From NCBI GenBank assembly GCA_964358485.1, contig CAYHPY010000003.1, forward strand, positions 55,906 through 119,905: 64,000 bases of DNA, in the 5' to 3' direction. Below, one piece after another: positions 42,419-50,931 of this stretch. Below the pieces are notes generated by a model that was not told the DNA's origin, did no database searches, and saw only the letters and a list, made by a program, of their open reading frames with translations. The DNA is from CAYHPY01 sp964358485. GTDB taxonomy: Bacteria > Elusimicrobiota > Elusimicrobia > UBA1565 > UBA9628. How positions within the stretch are numbered: the stretch's first letter is position 1; every line of letters starts with the position of its first letter. The position numbers and the translations under genes were made by a program.

Positions 42419-42993
42419 CTTTTCCCTGCCCCAATCGGCCGCCCTAATTGTTTTTCGGCCTCCTTCTCACGCCCGTTTCTTAAGAGATCCCGAATTCGTG
42501 ACGAGTTGATTTTTCCGTTTTCATCGCGCAGTAGGGCAATCGCGCGGACCATGAATCCGAGCTCGCGGCCCGCGTCGGCCAGGCTATCCAGGTTCCCCGC
42601 CCGGCTTTTCCCGTAGCAAAAGTCGGCCCCGACGACGACCTCCATGGCTTTGAGGGCGTCCGCGAGGATTTTCCGCGCGAAGGCCTCGGGGGATTGGCAG
42701 GCCAGGCTCCGGCCGAAAGGAAGCACCACGGCGCCGTCGATTCCCAGTTCCGCGATGGCCTCCAAGCGGTCCTCCAGCGCCATCAAGGGGACGAATTTCC
42801 CTGGATAAAAATAGGACTGCGGCAGGGGGTCGAAGGTCATGACCAAGCTCCGCGTGGCCAGCTCGCGCGCCCGGCGCGCCGCAGCCTGGATCACGCGGCG
42901 GTGGCCCCGGTGGACTCCGTCGAATTTTCCGATCGCGATCACCGCGCCGGGCGCCCACCGGCCCGCCTCCCGGGGACTCATGAAGACCTTCAC
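42415..42993 (-). CDS. FAD synthetase domain protein (RibF N-terminal half only)
   Basis: 192 aa. Nucleotidyltransferase motifs: AIGKFDGVHRGHRRVI (HxGH), MTFDPLPQSYFYP, VVGADFCYGKSRAGN and the ISSSxIR-type end (NSSRIRDLL). Bifunctional RibF is ~310 aa with a C-terminal riboflavin kinase. That domain is absent here, so this protein would only adenylate FMN to FAD, if active. The start overlaps the HExxH gene stop by 4 nt. Confidence 0.85.
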   Translation of the reverse strand: MKVFMSPREAGRWAPGAVIAIGKFDGVHRGHRRVIQAAARRARELATRSLVMTFDPLPQSYFYPGKFVPLMALEDRLEAIAELGIDGAVVLPFGRSLACQSPEAFARKILADALKAMEVVVGADFCYGKSRAGNLDSLADAGRELGFMVRAIALLRDENGKINSSRIRDLLRNGREKEAEKQLGRPIGAGKR

Positions 42994-44288
42994 GCTTTCT
43001 TGGCCTCCTTGTGAAGGCAGGTTCCGAGCTTCATGTGGCGCAAGCGGTGCGGGTCGGCCGCCTCGGCCGCCGCCCCCCAGATTCCTCCCGGGCGCGGCGG
43101 CAGGGTTTTTAAAACCCAGGACAATTCCTGGTCCAACCCCGCCAGGAGGCGATGCCCCAGCTCCGTGAGCCGGGCGTGCCGGCGCACGGCGAGGAGCGCC
43201 GTTTCGACTTGAAGGCAGCGGTGCGCCGAGTTCTCCAGAAGCTCCCGCCGCCGCTCGGCTCCCGGGGTTTTAGCCGCCGCGGCCGACATGAGCCGGGCCA
43301 CCGCCAGGAAGGCGTGGGCGCCGAGCAGGATTCCCGGAAGGGCCCGGGGATCGGTCCGCCAGGGCGAGTAATAGATTTGATCCTTGTCCCCGCTTTCGAA
43401 CAGGGGACCGAGTTCCTGAAGGGTGTGGAGCTGGTTGTGGGACGCCTCGTGGACCAGGGTTTCCGCCTGCAGAAGGGGATTGTCGTCGTGGCAGAGAAAC
43501 ACCGCCCCGCGCAGGTGGCTGAAGGTGGAGCTCACGTGGCGTTGGGGGTCCTTGCGCGCCAGGGGCACCAGGGCGCCGACGGCGTTGAAGAGGCTCCGGC
43601 CCATTTCGGGGTCGGCCTCCTCGGCGCGGGAAAATCCCTCCCGCAGGGTCGAGACGAACCGGGCCATCTCCCGGGGAGACAGCTCGGCCAGCGCGTGGTC
43701 GTAGTCGCCGCGGCCCTCGCCCAAGGGGAAAATCAGGACCGGGTCGCAATCGGAGACCTCGGTTCCCAGGCCCAGGACGGGATGGTTTTTTAGGGGGAGC
43801 CGTCCCGCGCCCCGGACGGCGAAGCCCTTGGAATGGACGGTCAAGGTTATCCGGTCTCCGGCGCGCCGTCGGCCGAAATCCAGGTAGGACCGGGTCCCGT
43901 ACAAATGAAGATGTCCCCGCCGGTCCAGGGGGACGCAAACCTCGAGCTTGCGGCCGAGCAGGCGGGCCAGGCTCGCGGCGAAGGCCCCCGCTTGGGAGAG
44001 GATTTCGAGCTCGGCCGGGGAGGGCTCGGGCCCCGCGCGGACGGCCGCGAAAAGCCAGCCGTGAAGGGAGGGGTGGCGCAGCAGCGCCTCAGGCAGGGAT
44101 TTGGCGCCTCCGGCCAAAAACGCCAGAGCGTCGCGGGAAGCCCAGGCCGGGTTGGAGGCGGCCAACTCCGCGGTCTCGCGCCCCAGGCGGGAGCGAAAGG
44201 CCTCATCCTGGCCGCGGAGGGCCCGGTCCCAGTCGGAGGCGGTCAGCGGAGCGGGGGAGTCAACCCGCCGGATTTTGGCGGCGCGCAT
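42990..44288 (-). CDS. HExxH-motif protein, putative alpha-ketoglutarate-dependent peptide beta-hydroxylase family
   Basis: 432 aa. The central motif LVHEASHNQL (HExxH) is followed by YYSPWRTDPRALPGILLGAHAFLAV. This pattern is typical of the 'HEXXH motif domain' family (TIGR04267) found in peptide natural product clusters, where characterised members are peptide beta-hydroxylases. No precursor peptide, leader-binding protein or transporter is visible nearby, so the substrate is open. First gene of a three-gene operon (HExxH, FAD synthetase, radical SAM). A TATCAT box lies 9 nt before the ATG. Confidence 0.75.
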   Translation of the reverse strand: MRAAKIRRVDSPAPLTASDWDRALRGQDEAFRSRLGRETAELAASNPAWASRDALAFLAGGAKSLPEALLRHPSLHGWLFAAVRAGPEPSPAELEILSQAGAFAASLARLLGRKLEVCVPLDRRGHLHLYGTRSYLDFGRRRAGDRITLTVHSKGFAVRGAGRLPLKNHPVLGLGTEVSDCDPVLIFPLGEGRGDYDHALAELSPREMARFVSTLREGFSRAEEADPEMGRSLFNAVGALVPLARKDPQRHVSSTFSHLRGAVFLCHDDNPLLQAETLVHEASHNQLHTLQELGPLFESGDKDQIYYSPWRTDPRALPGILLGAHAFLAVARLMSAAAAKTPGAERRRELLENSAHRCLQVETALLAVRRHARLTELGHRLLAGLDQELSWVLKTLPPRPGGIWGAAAEAADPHRLRHMKLGTCLHKEAKKA

Positions 44289-44328
44289 CAGAGACTAATG
44301 ATAGCAACAAAATCGTCGAGGCGAGTTC

Positions 44329-44673
44329 TCATTTGAGCCAGGCGAGCACGGCCTCCAAAGGGACCGGTTTTTGGAAAAAAATCTCCACCGGGAGGGACGC
44401 CGCGTCGGCCATGTCGTAAACCGCGCTGACCATGGCGACCCGCAGGGAGGGCTGAAGCGCCTTGGCCCGGCGGGACAGTTCGAAGCCGTTCATCGGGTTC
44501 ATCTGGGCGTCGGTGATCAGTGCCCCGCAGGGACTCTTGGACAGGACCTCCAGGGCCTCCGGTCCCGAGGAGGCCGTCAGGACGCGGTAGCCCGCCCGCC
44601 GCAGCGAAAGGCTCAGCATGGAGCGGGTGGATGAATCGTCGTCCACGACGAGGATGGCGGACGGGGGAGCCAT
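44329..44673 (-). CDS. Single-domain response regulator (CheY-like)
   Basis: 114 aa, receiver domain only. ILVVDDDSSTRSM has the acidic pocket, LITDAQMNPMNGFEL the phosphoacceptor Asp, and FFQKPV the conserved Lys. No output domain. It lies 36 nt downstream of ntrC on the same strand, so it may belong to the same signalling set. Confidence 0.88.
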   Translation of the reverse strand: MAPPSAILVVDDDSSTRSMLSLSLRRAGYRVLTASSGPEALEVLSKSPCGALITDAQMNPMNGFELSRRAKALQPSLRVAMVSAVYDMADAASLPVEIFFQKPVPLEAVLAWLK

Positions 44674-44709
44674 GTCCCCGATCCATTATGCAACGTGGCT
44701 GCCAGCGGG

Positions 44710-46092
44710 TCAGCTTTTGGCCTTTCCACCTTTGGCGTCCCGGGGGACTTTCAGGTCCTTGAGCTTGCGCCAAAGGGTGTTGCGCCCGATGCCCAGGCGT
44801 TTGGCGGCCTCGGCCTGGTTTTGGCCGCATTCATCCAGGACCTGCAAGATGTGCCGGCGCTCCATCGAGTCCAGGGATTCTCCGGCGATTTTCCCGGCGG
44901 GCGCGGCGGGGGTTCCCAACATTTCGGGCGGCAGGTCCTCCCGGGCCACCGAAGGGCCGTTGGAGAGAATCAGCATCCGCTCCACGGCGTGTTCGAGCTC
45001 CCGGACGTTGCCCGGCCAGCGGTACGCCTTGAGGGCTTCGGCCGCGCCGGGGGAAAAGCGGACCGCCTTGCCGCCGACTTTTTTGCGCGCCTTGCGCAGG
45101 AAGTGCTCCGCCAGGGGGAGGATGTCCTCCGGGCGCTCTCGCAGGGGCGGCAGGTCGATGGGGAAAACCTTGAGACGGTAAAACAAGTCCTCGCGGAACT
45201 TTCCTTCCGCGACGAGCTTCGCCAAATCCTTGTTGGTGGCCGTCACGAGGCGCCCGGACACCTTCACGGGGTGGTTGTCGCCCACGCGGCGGACTTCCCC
45301 CTCCTGGAGCGCGCGCAGCAGCTTGACCTGGAGGGCGGGGGTCGTCTCGCTGATTTCATCGAGGAATAGGGTTCCGCCGCTGGCCTCCTCGAAGAGCCCG
45401 CGCTTGTTGCGTTCGGCGCCCGTGAAGGCTCCCCGGACGTGCCCGAAGAGCTCGCTTTCCAGGAGCCCTTCGGGAAGGGCCCCGCAGTTGATGGCGACGA
45501 AGGCCCCGGTGCGGCGGGCGCTTTTCTCGTGCAGGGCGCGGGCGATGAGTTCCTTGCCGGTGCCCGACTCCCCCTGAATGAGGACCGTGGCCTCGGTGGC
45601 GGCGACCCTGAGGACCAGGTCGAGCACTTTTTGCATGGCCGGGCCCCCGTAGACGATCCCCTCGAAGCTGTATTTCCCCTTGACCTCCTCGCGCAGGCGG
45701 CGGACCTCGCCCACCAGGCGCCGGTGCTCGAGCGCCTTGTTGAGGACGATCGAGAGCTCCTCGGGCTCGACGGGCTTGGTCAGGTAATCGTAAGCCCCGG
45801 CCTTCATGGCCGCCACGGCCGTGTCCACCGAGCCGTGTCCGGTGATGAGCAGGACCTCGGCCTCGGGCTGGGCCTGCTTGACCGCCTTGAGGACCTTGAG
45901 GCCGTCGGCCCCGCCGAGCTTGAGGTCGGTGATGACGGCGTCGTAGGAATGGGCGGCGATGCGCGAGAGCGCCTCCTCGCCGCTTTTGACGGTATCCACG
46001 ATAAATCCCCGGCGCTTGAGTTCCAAAGACATCAGGGTGATCTGGGCCGTATCGTCTTCGACGAGGAGCAGGCGCGGTTGTTCGGTGGGCAT
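44710..46092 (-). CDS. NtrC-type sigma-54-dependent response regulator
   Basis: 460 aa. Receiver domain (about 1-120; LLLVEDDTAQI, phosphoacceptor in AVITDLKLGGADG, Lys in LTKPVEP). AAA+ domain (about 140-370) with Walker A GESGTGKELIARAL, the sigma-54-contacting GAFTGA loop (VRGAFTGAERNKRG) and Walker B GGTLFLDEI. C-terminal Fis-type helix-turn-helix (NQAEAAKRLGIGRNTLWRKLKDL). It should activate the sigma-54 promoters at 47.6, 48.9, 53.6 and 60.9 kb; that pairing is inferred from proximity. The start overlaps the kinase stop (TAATG). Confidence 0.95.
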   Translation of the reverse strand: MPTEQPRLLLVEDDTAQITLMSLELKRRGFIVDTVKSGEEALSRIAAHSYDAVITDLKLGGADGLKVLKAVKQAQPEAEVLLITGHGSVDTAVAAMKAGAYDYLTKPVEPEELSIVLNKALEHRRLVGEVRRLREEVKGKYSFEGIVYGGPAMQKVLDLVLRVAATEATVLIQGESGTGKELIARALHEKSARRTGAFVAINCGALPEGLLESELFGHVRGAFTGAERNKRGLFEEASGGTLFLDEISETTPALQVKLLRALQEGEVRRVGDNHPVKVSGRLVTATNKDLAKLVAEGKFREDLFYRLKVFPIDLPPLRERPEDILPLAEHFLRKARKKVGGKAVRFSPGAAEALKAYRWPGNVRELEHAVERMLILSNGPSVAREDLPPEMLGTPAAPAGKIAGESLDSMERRHILQVLDECGQNQAEAAKRLGIGRNTLWRKLKDLKVPRDAKGGKAKS

Positions 46093-47573
46093 TATGACTC
46101 CAAGGACGGCAGTCGGATCGTGAAGCAGGTTCCGTCGCCGGGGCGGGAGGCGGCTTCGATGGTGCCCCCGTGGGCGCGGACGATGCGGTCGGCGATGGCC
46201 AAGCCCAGCCCGGTCCCCTGCTGCTTGGTCGTCAGGAAAGGCTTGAACATCGTTTTCTGCACCTCGGGCGCGATGCCGGGGCCCGTGTCGCAGATGCGCA
46301 GCCAGGCGTGGGAGCGGTCCCGCCCGGTGTTGAGCTTGAGAGTTCCTTTCCCATCCATGGCCTGAAGGGCGTTGAGGACGATGTTCCAGACCACCTGCCG
46401 GAGCTTGTCGGAGTCCAGATGAAAGGGTTCCAGCCCCGGTTCCGGCTTGAACGAAATCTTGGTGTGGCGGACCAGATCCGGGTTGGAGCGCACCATGGTC
46501 AGCACTTCCTCGACCACGGCGTTGAGGTCCGCCCGGCCCAGCTTGAGCTCCCGGGGGCGGGCGTAGGAAAGGAAATTATTGAGCGCCTCGTTGAGCCGCT
46601 GGGATTCGGTCTTGAGGACCTGGAGCACCATGGTGTGATCCTCGGAAGTGAGGCTTCCCTGGGCCAACTGCCGGGCCGCCATCACGATCGAGCCCAGGGG
46701 GTTTCGGATCTCATGGGCGACGACCGCGGCCATCTCCCCGATGGAGGCCAAAGTCTCGGATTGGGCCACCCGCGCCTGGAGGGCGTAGTGCTCGGTCAGG
46801 TCCACCGCGTTGGACACGTAGCCCACGATCTCCCCGCCGGCGTCGCGGACCGCGGTGATGGTGAGAATCAAGGGAATCTCCCGGCCGTCCTTGGCCAGAT
46901 TGATCATCTCCCCGCGCCAGTAGCCCTTGGCCGGGTCGAGGATCGCCGACCACATCTTTTTGTATAGATCCGCCGTGGAGTGGGGGGAGCGCAGGATCCG
47001 CGGCGTCTGCCCGATCACTTCCTCGCGGGCGTAGCCGTAGTGCCGGGTGAAGGCCTCATTGACGTCCTGGATCACGCCGTCGCGGTCGCAGTAAAAAATG
47101 ACGTCGTTGGAGCGCTTGAAGGCCTCGTTCATGGTCGCGGCCCGCCGGCGCTCGATGGATTCCTCGCCGGATTTTCGGGCGACGACCAGGACCGCGGGCC
47201 AGCCGCCGTACTGCATGAGCGAGCCGTGAAGTTCCAGCTCCAAGGGGGACCCGGTGCGGGTCATGAGAACGGTCGCCAGCATCGCCGACCCCGCGGTTTT
47301 CACCCGATCCGAGAACCGGCGCTCCTGCGCGGGGTCCGCACCCTTGGGCTGAAGCTCCCCAACCCGCTTTCCGATCAACTGCTTGAGGGGGTGGCCCAGC
47401 CCCCGGATGGTGGCCGCGTTGGCCCGAAGGATTCGGCCGCGGTCCAGGTCGTGGACCCAGATCATGTCGGCGGCGAAATCGAAGGCCTCGAAGCTGTCTA
47501 GGGCGGCTCTATGCCGGGAATTGGGTGATTCCTGTTCGTTCTTTATCACTTTTGGATCTATTTTATGCTCCAA
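46092..47573 (-). CDS. PAS-domain sensor histidine kinase, NtrB-like
   Basis: 493 aa, start TTG at 47573. Two PAS domains (about 25-130 and 145-255; MIWVHDLDRGRILRANAA and VIFYCDRDGVIQDVNEA). HisKA with VVAHEIRNPLGSIV (His phosphorylation site), and HATPase with NIVLNALQAMDG (N box), DTGPGIAPE and GTGLGLAIADR. No membrane segment, so it senses a cytoplasmic signal, perhaps redox or a small ligand through the PAS domains. Coupled to ntrC. Divergent from rpoN, with ~110 bp between starts. Confidence 0.93.
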   Translation of the reverse strand: MEHKIDPKVIKNEQESPNSRHRAALDSFEAFDFAADMIWVHDLDRGRILRANAATIRGLGHPLKQLIGKRVGELQPKGADPAQERRFSDRVKTAGSAMLATVLMTRTGSPLELELHGSLMQYGGWPAVLVVARKSGEESIERRRAATMNEAFKRSNDVIFYCDRDGVIQDVNEAFTRHYGYAREEVIGQTPRILRSPHSTADLYKKMWSAILDPAKGYWRGEMINLAKDGREIPLILTITAVRDAGGEIVGYVSNAVDLTEHYALQARVAQSETLASIGEMAAVVAHEIRNPLGSIVMAARQLAQGSLTSEDHTMVLQVLKTESQRLNEALNNFLSYARPRELKLGRADLNAVVEEVLTMVRSNPDLVRHTKISFKPEPGLEPFHLDSDKLRQVVWNIVLNALQAMDGKGTLKLNTGRDRSHAWLRICDTGPGIAPEVQKTMFKPFLTTKQQGTGLGLAIADRIVRAHGGTIEAASRPGDGTCFTIRLPSLES

Positions 47574-47614
47574 AACGGATCAAATCCTGTGAAAAAATAG
47601 AAATCGAAGAAATT

Positions 47615-47628
47615 GGCCGGAATATTGC
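47615..47628 (+). promoter_or_regulatory. Sigma-54 promoter upstream of rpoN
   Basis: TTGG (GG at 47615-47616), ten bases, then TTGCT (GC at 47627-47628). This is the canonical -24/-12 spacing. Predicted transcription start near 47640, giving a ~45-nt leader. It implies sigma-54 autoregulation. Confidence 0.7.
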
Positions 47629-47645
47629 TACCATGCTCATGGAAC

Positions 47646-47660
47646 GAATCTGCCAGATTC
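47646..47660. repeat. 15-bp perfect palindrome in the rpoN leader
   Basis: GAATCTG, central C, CAGATTC. It lies just downstream of the predicted sigma-54 start and between the divergent ntrB and rpoN genes, a fitting place for an operator. Confidence 0.5.
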
Positions 47661-47685
47661 ATGCTAGCAAACTCAGAGGGGGGTG

Positions 47686-48783
47686 ATGACCGTGGTCAGC
47701 GCTGAACAGCATCTGCACGCCAAACTTCGGACCGACCAACGCATGGCCCTCTTCGGCCGCCTGCGCATGGCCGAGTGGATCGAGATGTCGGAGCCGGATT
47801 TCGCGGCCGAGATCGAGAAGCTTGAAAAAGATCCGCTTTTTCGCAAGCTTTGTTCGGGGGGCAACGAAGGGCAGAACATCATTCACCGTCAGCGCTGGCC
47901 CAAGGGCGAGCTCAGCTCCGGCTTTTACGAATTCAACGAGCAGGTCCTGGCGGGCGGCGAGCGGGTCCGGGTCGAGGAGCTTCTCGGCGAAAAAGCCGCG
48001 CTTCTTCCGAAAATCCGCAAGATGGGCCGGATCGCCTTCGAGAAATATTTTCTTTATGGAGAAGAAGCCCTGCCGTTGGAGGAAATCGCCAAGCGGACCG
48101 GGCAGACCCTGGCCGACGTCCGGGCCATCAGCGACCTGCTCCTGGAAATCGGCTCCGAGGCCGAATTTTCCCGTCCCGGCCGGGAACCGGGCGTGCGGGC
48201 CTACGCCTGCCTGGCCCGCTTGAACGTGGAGCCGGGGGAGGAGGATCCGCAATTCGAGTTCTTTTCCCCGTATTGGGCCCGCGGCCTCTACCACATCCGC
48301 TACGACCTCATCGAGCGCTGGAAGGAAGGTAAGGTCTTCGACGGCACTGAATTAAGGCACCTTCCGCACCTGCTCAAGCGCATGGAGACCGTCAACCTGC
48401 GCCAGAACACCGTGTTTCGCATCATGGAAAGCCTGACGCGGCTTCAGGCGACGTTCCTCAAAACCCAAAAGGAAGATCAAAAGCGCCCCATCAGCCTGCG
48501 GCAGTTGTCCCACCGGTTGGATCTGGCGCCCAGCACCGTGAGCCGGGCGCTTTCCGGCCGCTCGGTTCTGCTTCCATGGGGCAAGGAAATTCCCCTGATC
48601 CAGCTCCTTCCCGGCCGACGCCGCATCCTGCGGAAGGTTCTCGGGGCTTGGCTGGAAGAAGACGGCTTGACCACCGATTCCCGCCTGGCCGCCCGCCTCA
48701 ACGACGAGTATGGGATCAAGGTGTCCCGGCGGACCGTCAATGCGGTCCGAAATGAACTCGGGCGTTCCAAGCGGGAGAAATAG
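47686..48783 (+). CDS. rpoN: Short, divergent sigma-54 factor
   Basis: 365 aa against ~470-500 for typical RpoN. Region I-like N-terminus (QHLHAKLRTDQRMALFGRLRM), without the Gln/Leu richness of classical region I. A core-binding middle has AYACLARLNVEP. The DNA-binding part has the helix-turn-helix LRQLSHRLDLAPSTVSRALSGRSVLLPWG and an RpoN-box-like end (VSRRTVNAVRNELG against the usual ARRTVAKYREML). Start choices are GTG 47683, ATG 47686 and GTG 47692; GAGGGGGG precedes all of them. Followed by a GC hairpin and then the first cytochrome operon. A second standard rpoN may exist elsewhere in the genome. Confidence 0.82.
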   Translation: MTVVSAEQHLHAKLRTDQRMALFGRLRMAEWIEMSEPDFAAEIEKLEKDPLFRKLCSGGNEGQNIIHRQRWPKGELSSGFYEFNEQVLAGGERVRVEELLGEKAALLPKIRKMGRIAFEKYFLYGEEALPLEEIAKRTGQTLADVRAISDLLLEIGSEAEFSRPGREPGVRAYACLARLNVEPGEEDPQFEFFSPYWARGLYHIRYDLIERWKEGKVFDGTELRHLPHLLKRMETVNLRQNTVFRIMESLTRLQATFLKTQKEDQKRPISLRQLSHRLDLAPSTVSRALSGRSVLLPWGKEIPLIQLLPGRRRILRKVLGAWLEEDGLTTDSRLAARLNDEYGIKVSRRTVNAVRNELGRSKREK

Positions 48784-48801
48784 CGCCCGCTTGCGGGCGC
48801 C
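48784..48801 (+). terminator. GC hairpin after rpoN
   Basis: GCGCCCGC and GCGGGCGC arms with a 2-nt loop right after the stop codon. No immediate U-run. Confidence 0.45.
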
Positions 48802-48868
48802 CTCGGTGCCGTAAATAATCGTTGGTTCCGTTGCCAATATTTTTTGTTTTTCTTTGAAAATTTTTTTT

Positions 48869-48882
48869 GGTCTCAGCGTTGC
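48869..48882 (+). promoter_or_regulatory. Sigma-54 promoter of the first hemA-cytochrome operon
   Basis: TTGG, ten bases (GG at 48869-48870), TTGCA with GC at 48881-48882. Preceded by a T-rich tract (about 48839-48868) that would favour bending. Predicted start near 48894, 2 nt before the GTG at 48896. Confidence 0.75.
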
Positions 48883-48895
48883 ATACCCCCGGTCC

Positions 48896-49984
48896 GTGCA
48901 AAATCCCGCGTTGGTGATGGTTGGCATCAACCATCTGACGGCCCCCGTGGCCCTGCGGGAAAAAACCGCCCTTTCCTCCTCGGATATTCCCGGCGTGTTG
49001 GCGCAACTGCGCGCCCTCGGCCTGATGGAAGTCGTTGTGCTTGCCACCTGCAGCCGCATGGAGATTTACGCCGGGGGTCGCAATCCCACGGCCTCCGGCG
49101 TCCTTCTGCGCGACTGGTTTTTGGCCCGGGGCGGGGAAGCCCTGGCGGGTTTTCTGGTCGAGAAGACCGGCCCCGACGCCCTGCGGCATCTCTTCCGAGT
49201 GGCCTCGGGCTTGGACTCCTGGATCATCGGCGAGTCCGAGATCCTGGGCCAGGTCAAGCGCGCCTATCAGGCTTCGCTCGAGGCCAAGGCCACCGGGCGC
49301 CTGCTCAATCAGGTGTTCCAAAAAGCCCTGGCGGCCGGCAAGCATGTCCGCAGCCGCACGGGCATCCAGAACGGCATCCACTCCATCGGCGGGGCGGCGG
49401 CCCAGTTGGCCCGCAAGATTTTCTCCGGCCGCGATCCGGGCGGGGTCGTGGTGTTCGGCTCCGGCGAGGCCGCCGAGTCGGTGGTGCGCCATCTGGCCGC
49501 CAAGAACTTTCCCAAGATTTGGGTGGCCAGCCGCTCCCTGGAGCGGGCCGCGGCCGTGGCGGGGCCCCTGGGGGCCGAGCCGCTCCTGGTGGCCGACGGC
49601 CTGGCCAAAATCGCCGAGGCGGAGGTGGCCGTCTTCTCCACGGCCTGCGAACATCCCCTTTTGGAACGGCAAGCCCTGGCCAAGCTCATCGGCGGGCGCC
49701 AGCGGCCGTTGTTCATCGTGGACCTGGGCTTGCCGCGCAACGTGGATTCGGACTGCGCGGAAGTTCCCGGCGCCTACCTCTACGACCTGGACGATCTCAA
49801 GCGCATCGTGCGCGAGAGCATGGACTCCAAGGCCCCCGAGAAGGAGCGCGCCGAGGCTTTGTGCGTGCTGGCCGCCGCCGATTGCCTTTCGGAGCTCGAG
49901 AAGTCCGAGGCGGCCGCGCGCGGCTTTTATCAAACTCAAGGATTTCGCCTTGAGCCAATCAACGAAGGAGGAATAGCCCGATGA
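48896..49984 (+). CDS. hemA: Glutamyl-tRNA reductase without dimerisation domain, copy 1
   Basis: 362 aa from the GTG at 48896. HemA reduces Glu-tRNA to glutamate-1-semialdehyde, the entry step of C5 heme synthesis. Catalytic domain with VGINHLTAPVALREK and the nucleophile Cys in LATCSRMEIY; NADPH domain with VVFGSGEAAESVV; shikimate-DH-like end FIVDLGLPRNVDSD. Normal HemA (~420 aa) has a further ~100-residue dimerisation domain, absent here. The frame is open back to 48854, but that codon lies upstream of the sigma-54 promoter. The last ~20 residues (after SEAAARG) derive from the end of a lost gene (see findings). Overlaps the cytochrome gene by 4 nt. Confidence 0.9.
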   Translation: MQNPALVMVGINHLTAPVALREKTALSSSDIPGVLAQLRALGLMEVVVLATCSRMEIYAGGRNPTASGVLLRDWFLARGGEALAGFLVEKTGPDALRHLFRVASGLDSWIIGESEILGQVKRAYQASLEAKATGRLLNQVFQKALAAGKHVRSRTGIQNGIHSIGGAAAQLARKIFSGRDPGGVVVFGSGEAAESVVRHLAAKNFPKIWVASRSLERAAAVAGPLGAEPLLVADGLAKIAEAEVAVFSTACEHPLLERQALAKLIGGRQRPLFIVDLGLPRNVDSDCAEVPGAYLYDLDDLKRIVRESMDSKAPEKERAEALCVLAAADCLSELEKSEAAARGFYQTQGFRLEPINEGGIAR

Positions 49985-50898
49985 AACCCCCACGAAGTCC
50001 CCTGGCCCCGGCGCTCGCCATGGTCGCGGCGTTGGTCCTGGGCGCGCGCGCCCAGGAGACGCCCCCCGTATCGGCCACGCTCGCCAAGGCGGAGTTCGTC
50101 GGCGCCGAGACCTGCCTGGGCTGTCACGCCGATAAGGACAAATTCAAGCAGAGCATCCATGGCAAGGCCTTTCCGAAAGCCAAGGGGGTGGAATTCACCC
50201 AGTCCTGCGAAACCTGCCACGGCCCCGGAGGCGCCCACGCCGCCGGTGACACCGCGGCCATCCTCAATCCGGCCAAGGCCGGGGGGGAGAAAGCCTCGGC
50301 CGCCTGCCTGTCCTGCCACGCCGGCGAGAAGCGGCGGCTGTTCTGGGAGGGCAGCGTCCATCAGAGCAAGGCCGGCGACTGCATGACCTGCCACAAGGTC
50401 CACGGCACGCATGAAAAACTCCTCAAGAAGGAGGGCGAGGCCGACCTGTGCATCTCCTGCCACCGGGAGGTGGGCGCGGCCCTGCTCAAGCGTTCCAAGC
50501 ACCCCCTGCGCAATTCGGCCGCCCGCGACCACCGGGGACAGATGAAATGCTCGTCCTGCCACAACCCCCACGGGGCCCAAAGCGAGAAGCTCATCGCCGC
50601 CAAGTCCGTCAACGACGCCTGCTACGAGTGCCACACGGAAAAGAAGGCGCCGATGTTGTGGGAGCACGGGCCGGTCAAGGAGGATTGCCTCATCTGCCAC
50701 AATCCGCACGGCTCCTCCAACGACAAGCTCCTGGTGACCAAGGTCCCGCGCCTCTGCCAGTCCTGCCACATGCAGGGCCGCCATCAGAGCGGAACGCTGG
50801 CCGCCACTTCCGTCTACGCCGTCAACCGCGGCTGCGTCAAGTGCCACGCCATGGTCCATGGAAGCAATCACCCGTCGGGCGCCGTTCTCCAAAGGTGA
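49981..50898 (+). CDS. Decaheme c-type cytochrome, MtrA/DmsE type, copy 1
   Basis: 305 aa. Signal peptide (about 24 residues, ends GARAQE) and exactly ten CxxCH heme sites: CLGCH, CETCH, CLSCH, CMTCH, CISCH, CSSCH, CYECH, CLICH, CQSCH, CVKCH. Length, heme number and the pairing with an MtrB-type barrel match MtrA/DmsE/PioA, periplasmic electron carriers that insert into an outer-membrane porin and pass electrons across. Strong Shine-Dalgarno (AAGGAGGAA) before the ATG. Followed by mtrB copy 1 after 33 nt. Confidence 0.93.
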   Translation: MKPPRSPLAPALAMVAALVLGARAQETPPVSATLAKAEFVGAETCLGCHADKDKFKQSIHGKAFPKAKGVEFTQSCETCHGPGGAHAAGDTAAILNPAKAGGEKASAACLSCHAGEKRRLFWEGSVHQSKAGDCMTCHKVHGTHEKLLKKEGEADLCISCHREVGAALLKRSKHPLRNSAARDHRGQMKCSSCHNPHGAQSEKLIAAKSVNDACYECHTEKKAPMLWEHGPVKEDCLICHNPHGSSNDKLLVTKVPRLCQSCHMQGRHQSGTLAATSVYAVNRGCVKCHAMVHGSNHPSGAVLQR

Positions 50899-50931
50899 TC
50901 GCCGCGCCGTTTAACCGCTAGGGAGGAATTT

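Noticed and set aside
47640..47670. Minus-strand TGG-N10-CC as a sigma-54 promoter for ntrB
   Set aside because: The -12 element reads CC, not GC; the match falls within the palindrome and is likely fortuitous.
48854..48895. Longer N-terminus for hemA copy 1 (TTG at 48854)
   Set aside because: It spans the sigma-54 promoter, and copy 2 has no matching extension; both copies share a GTG at the same distance from the -12 box.
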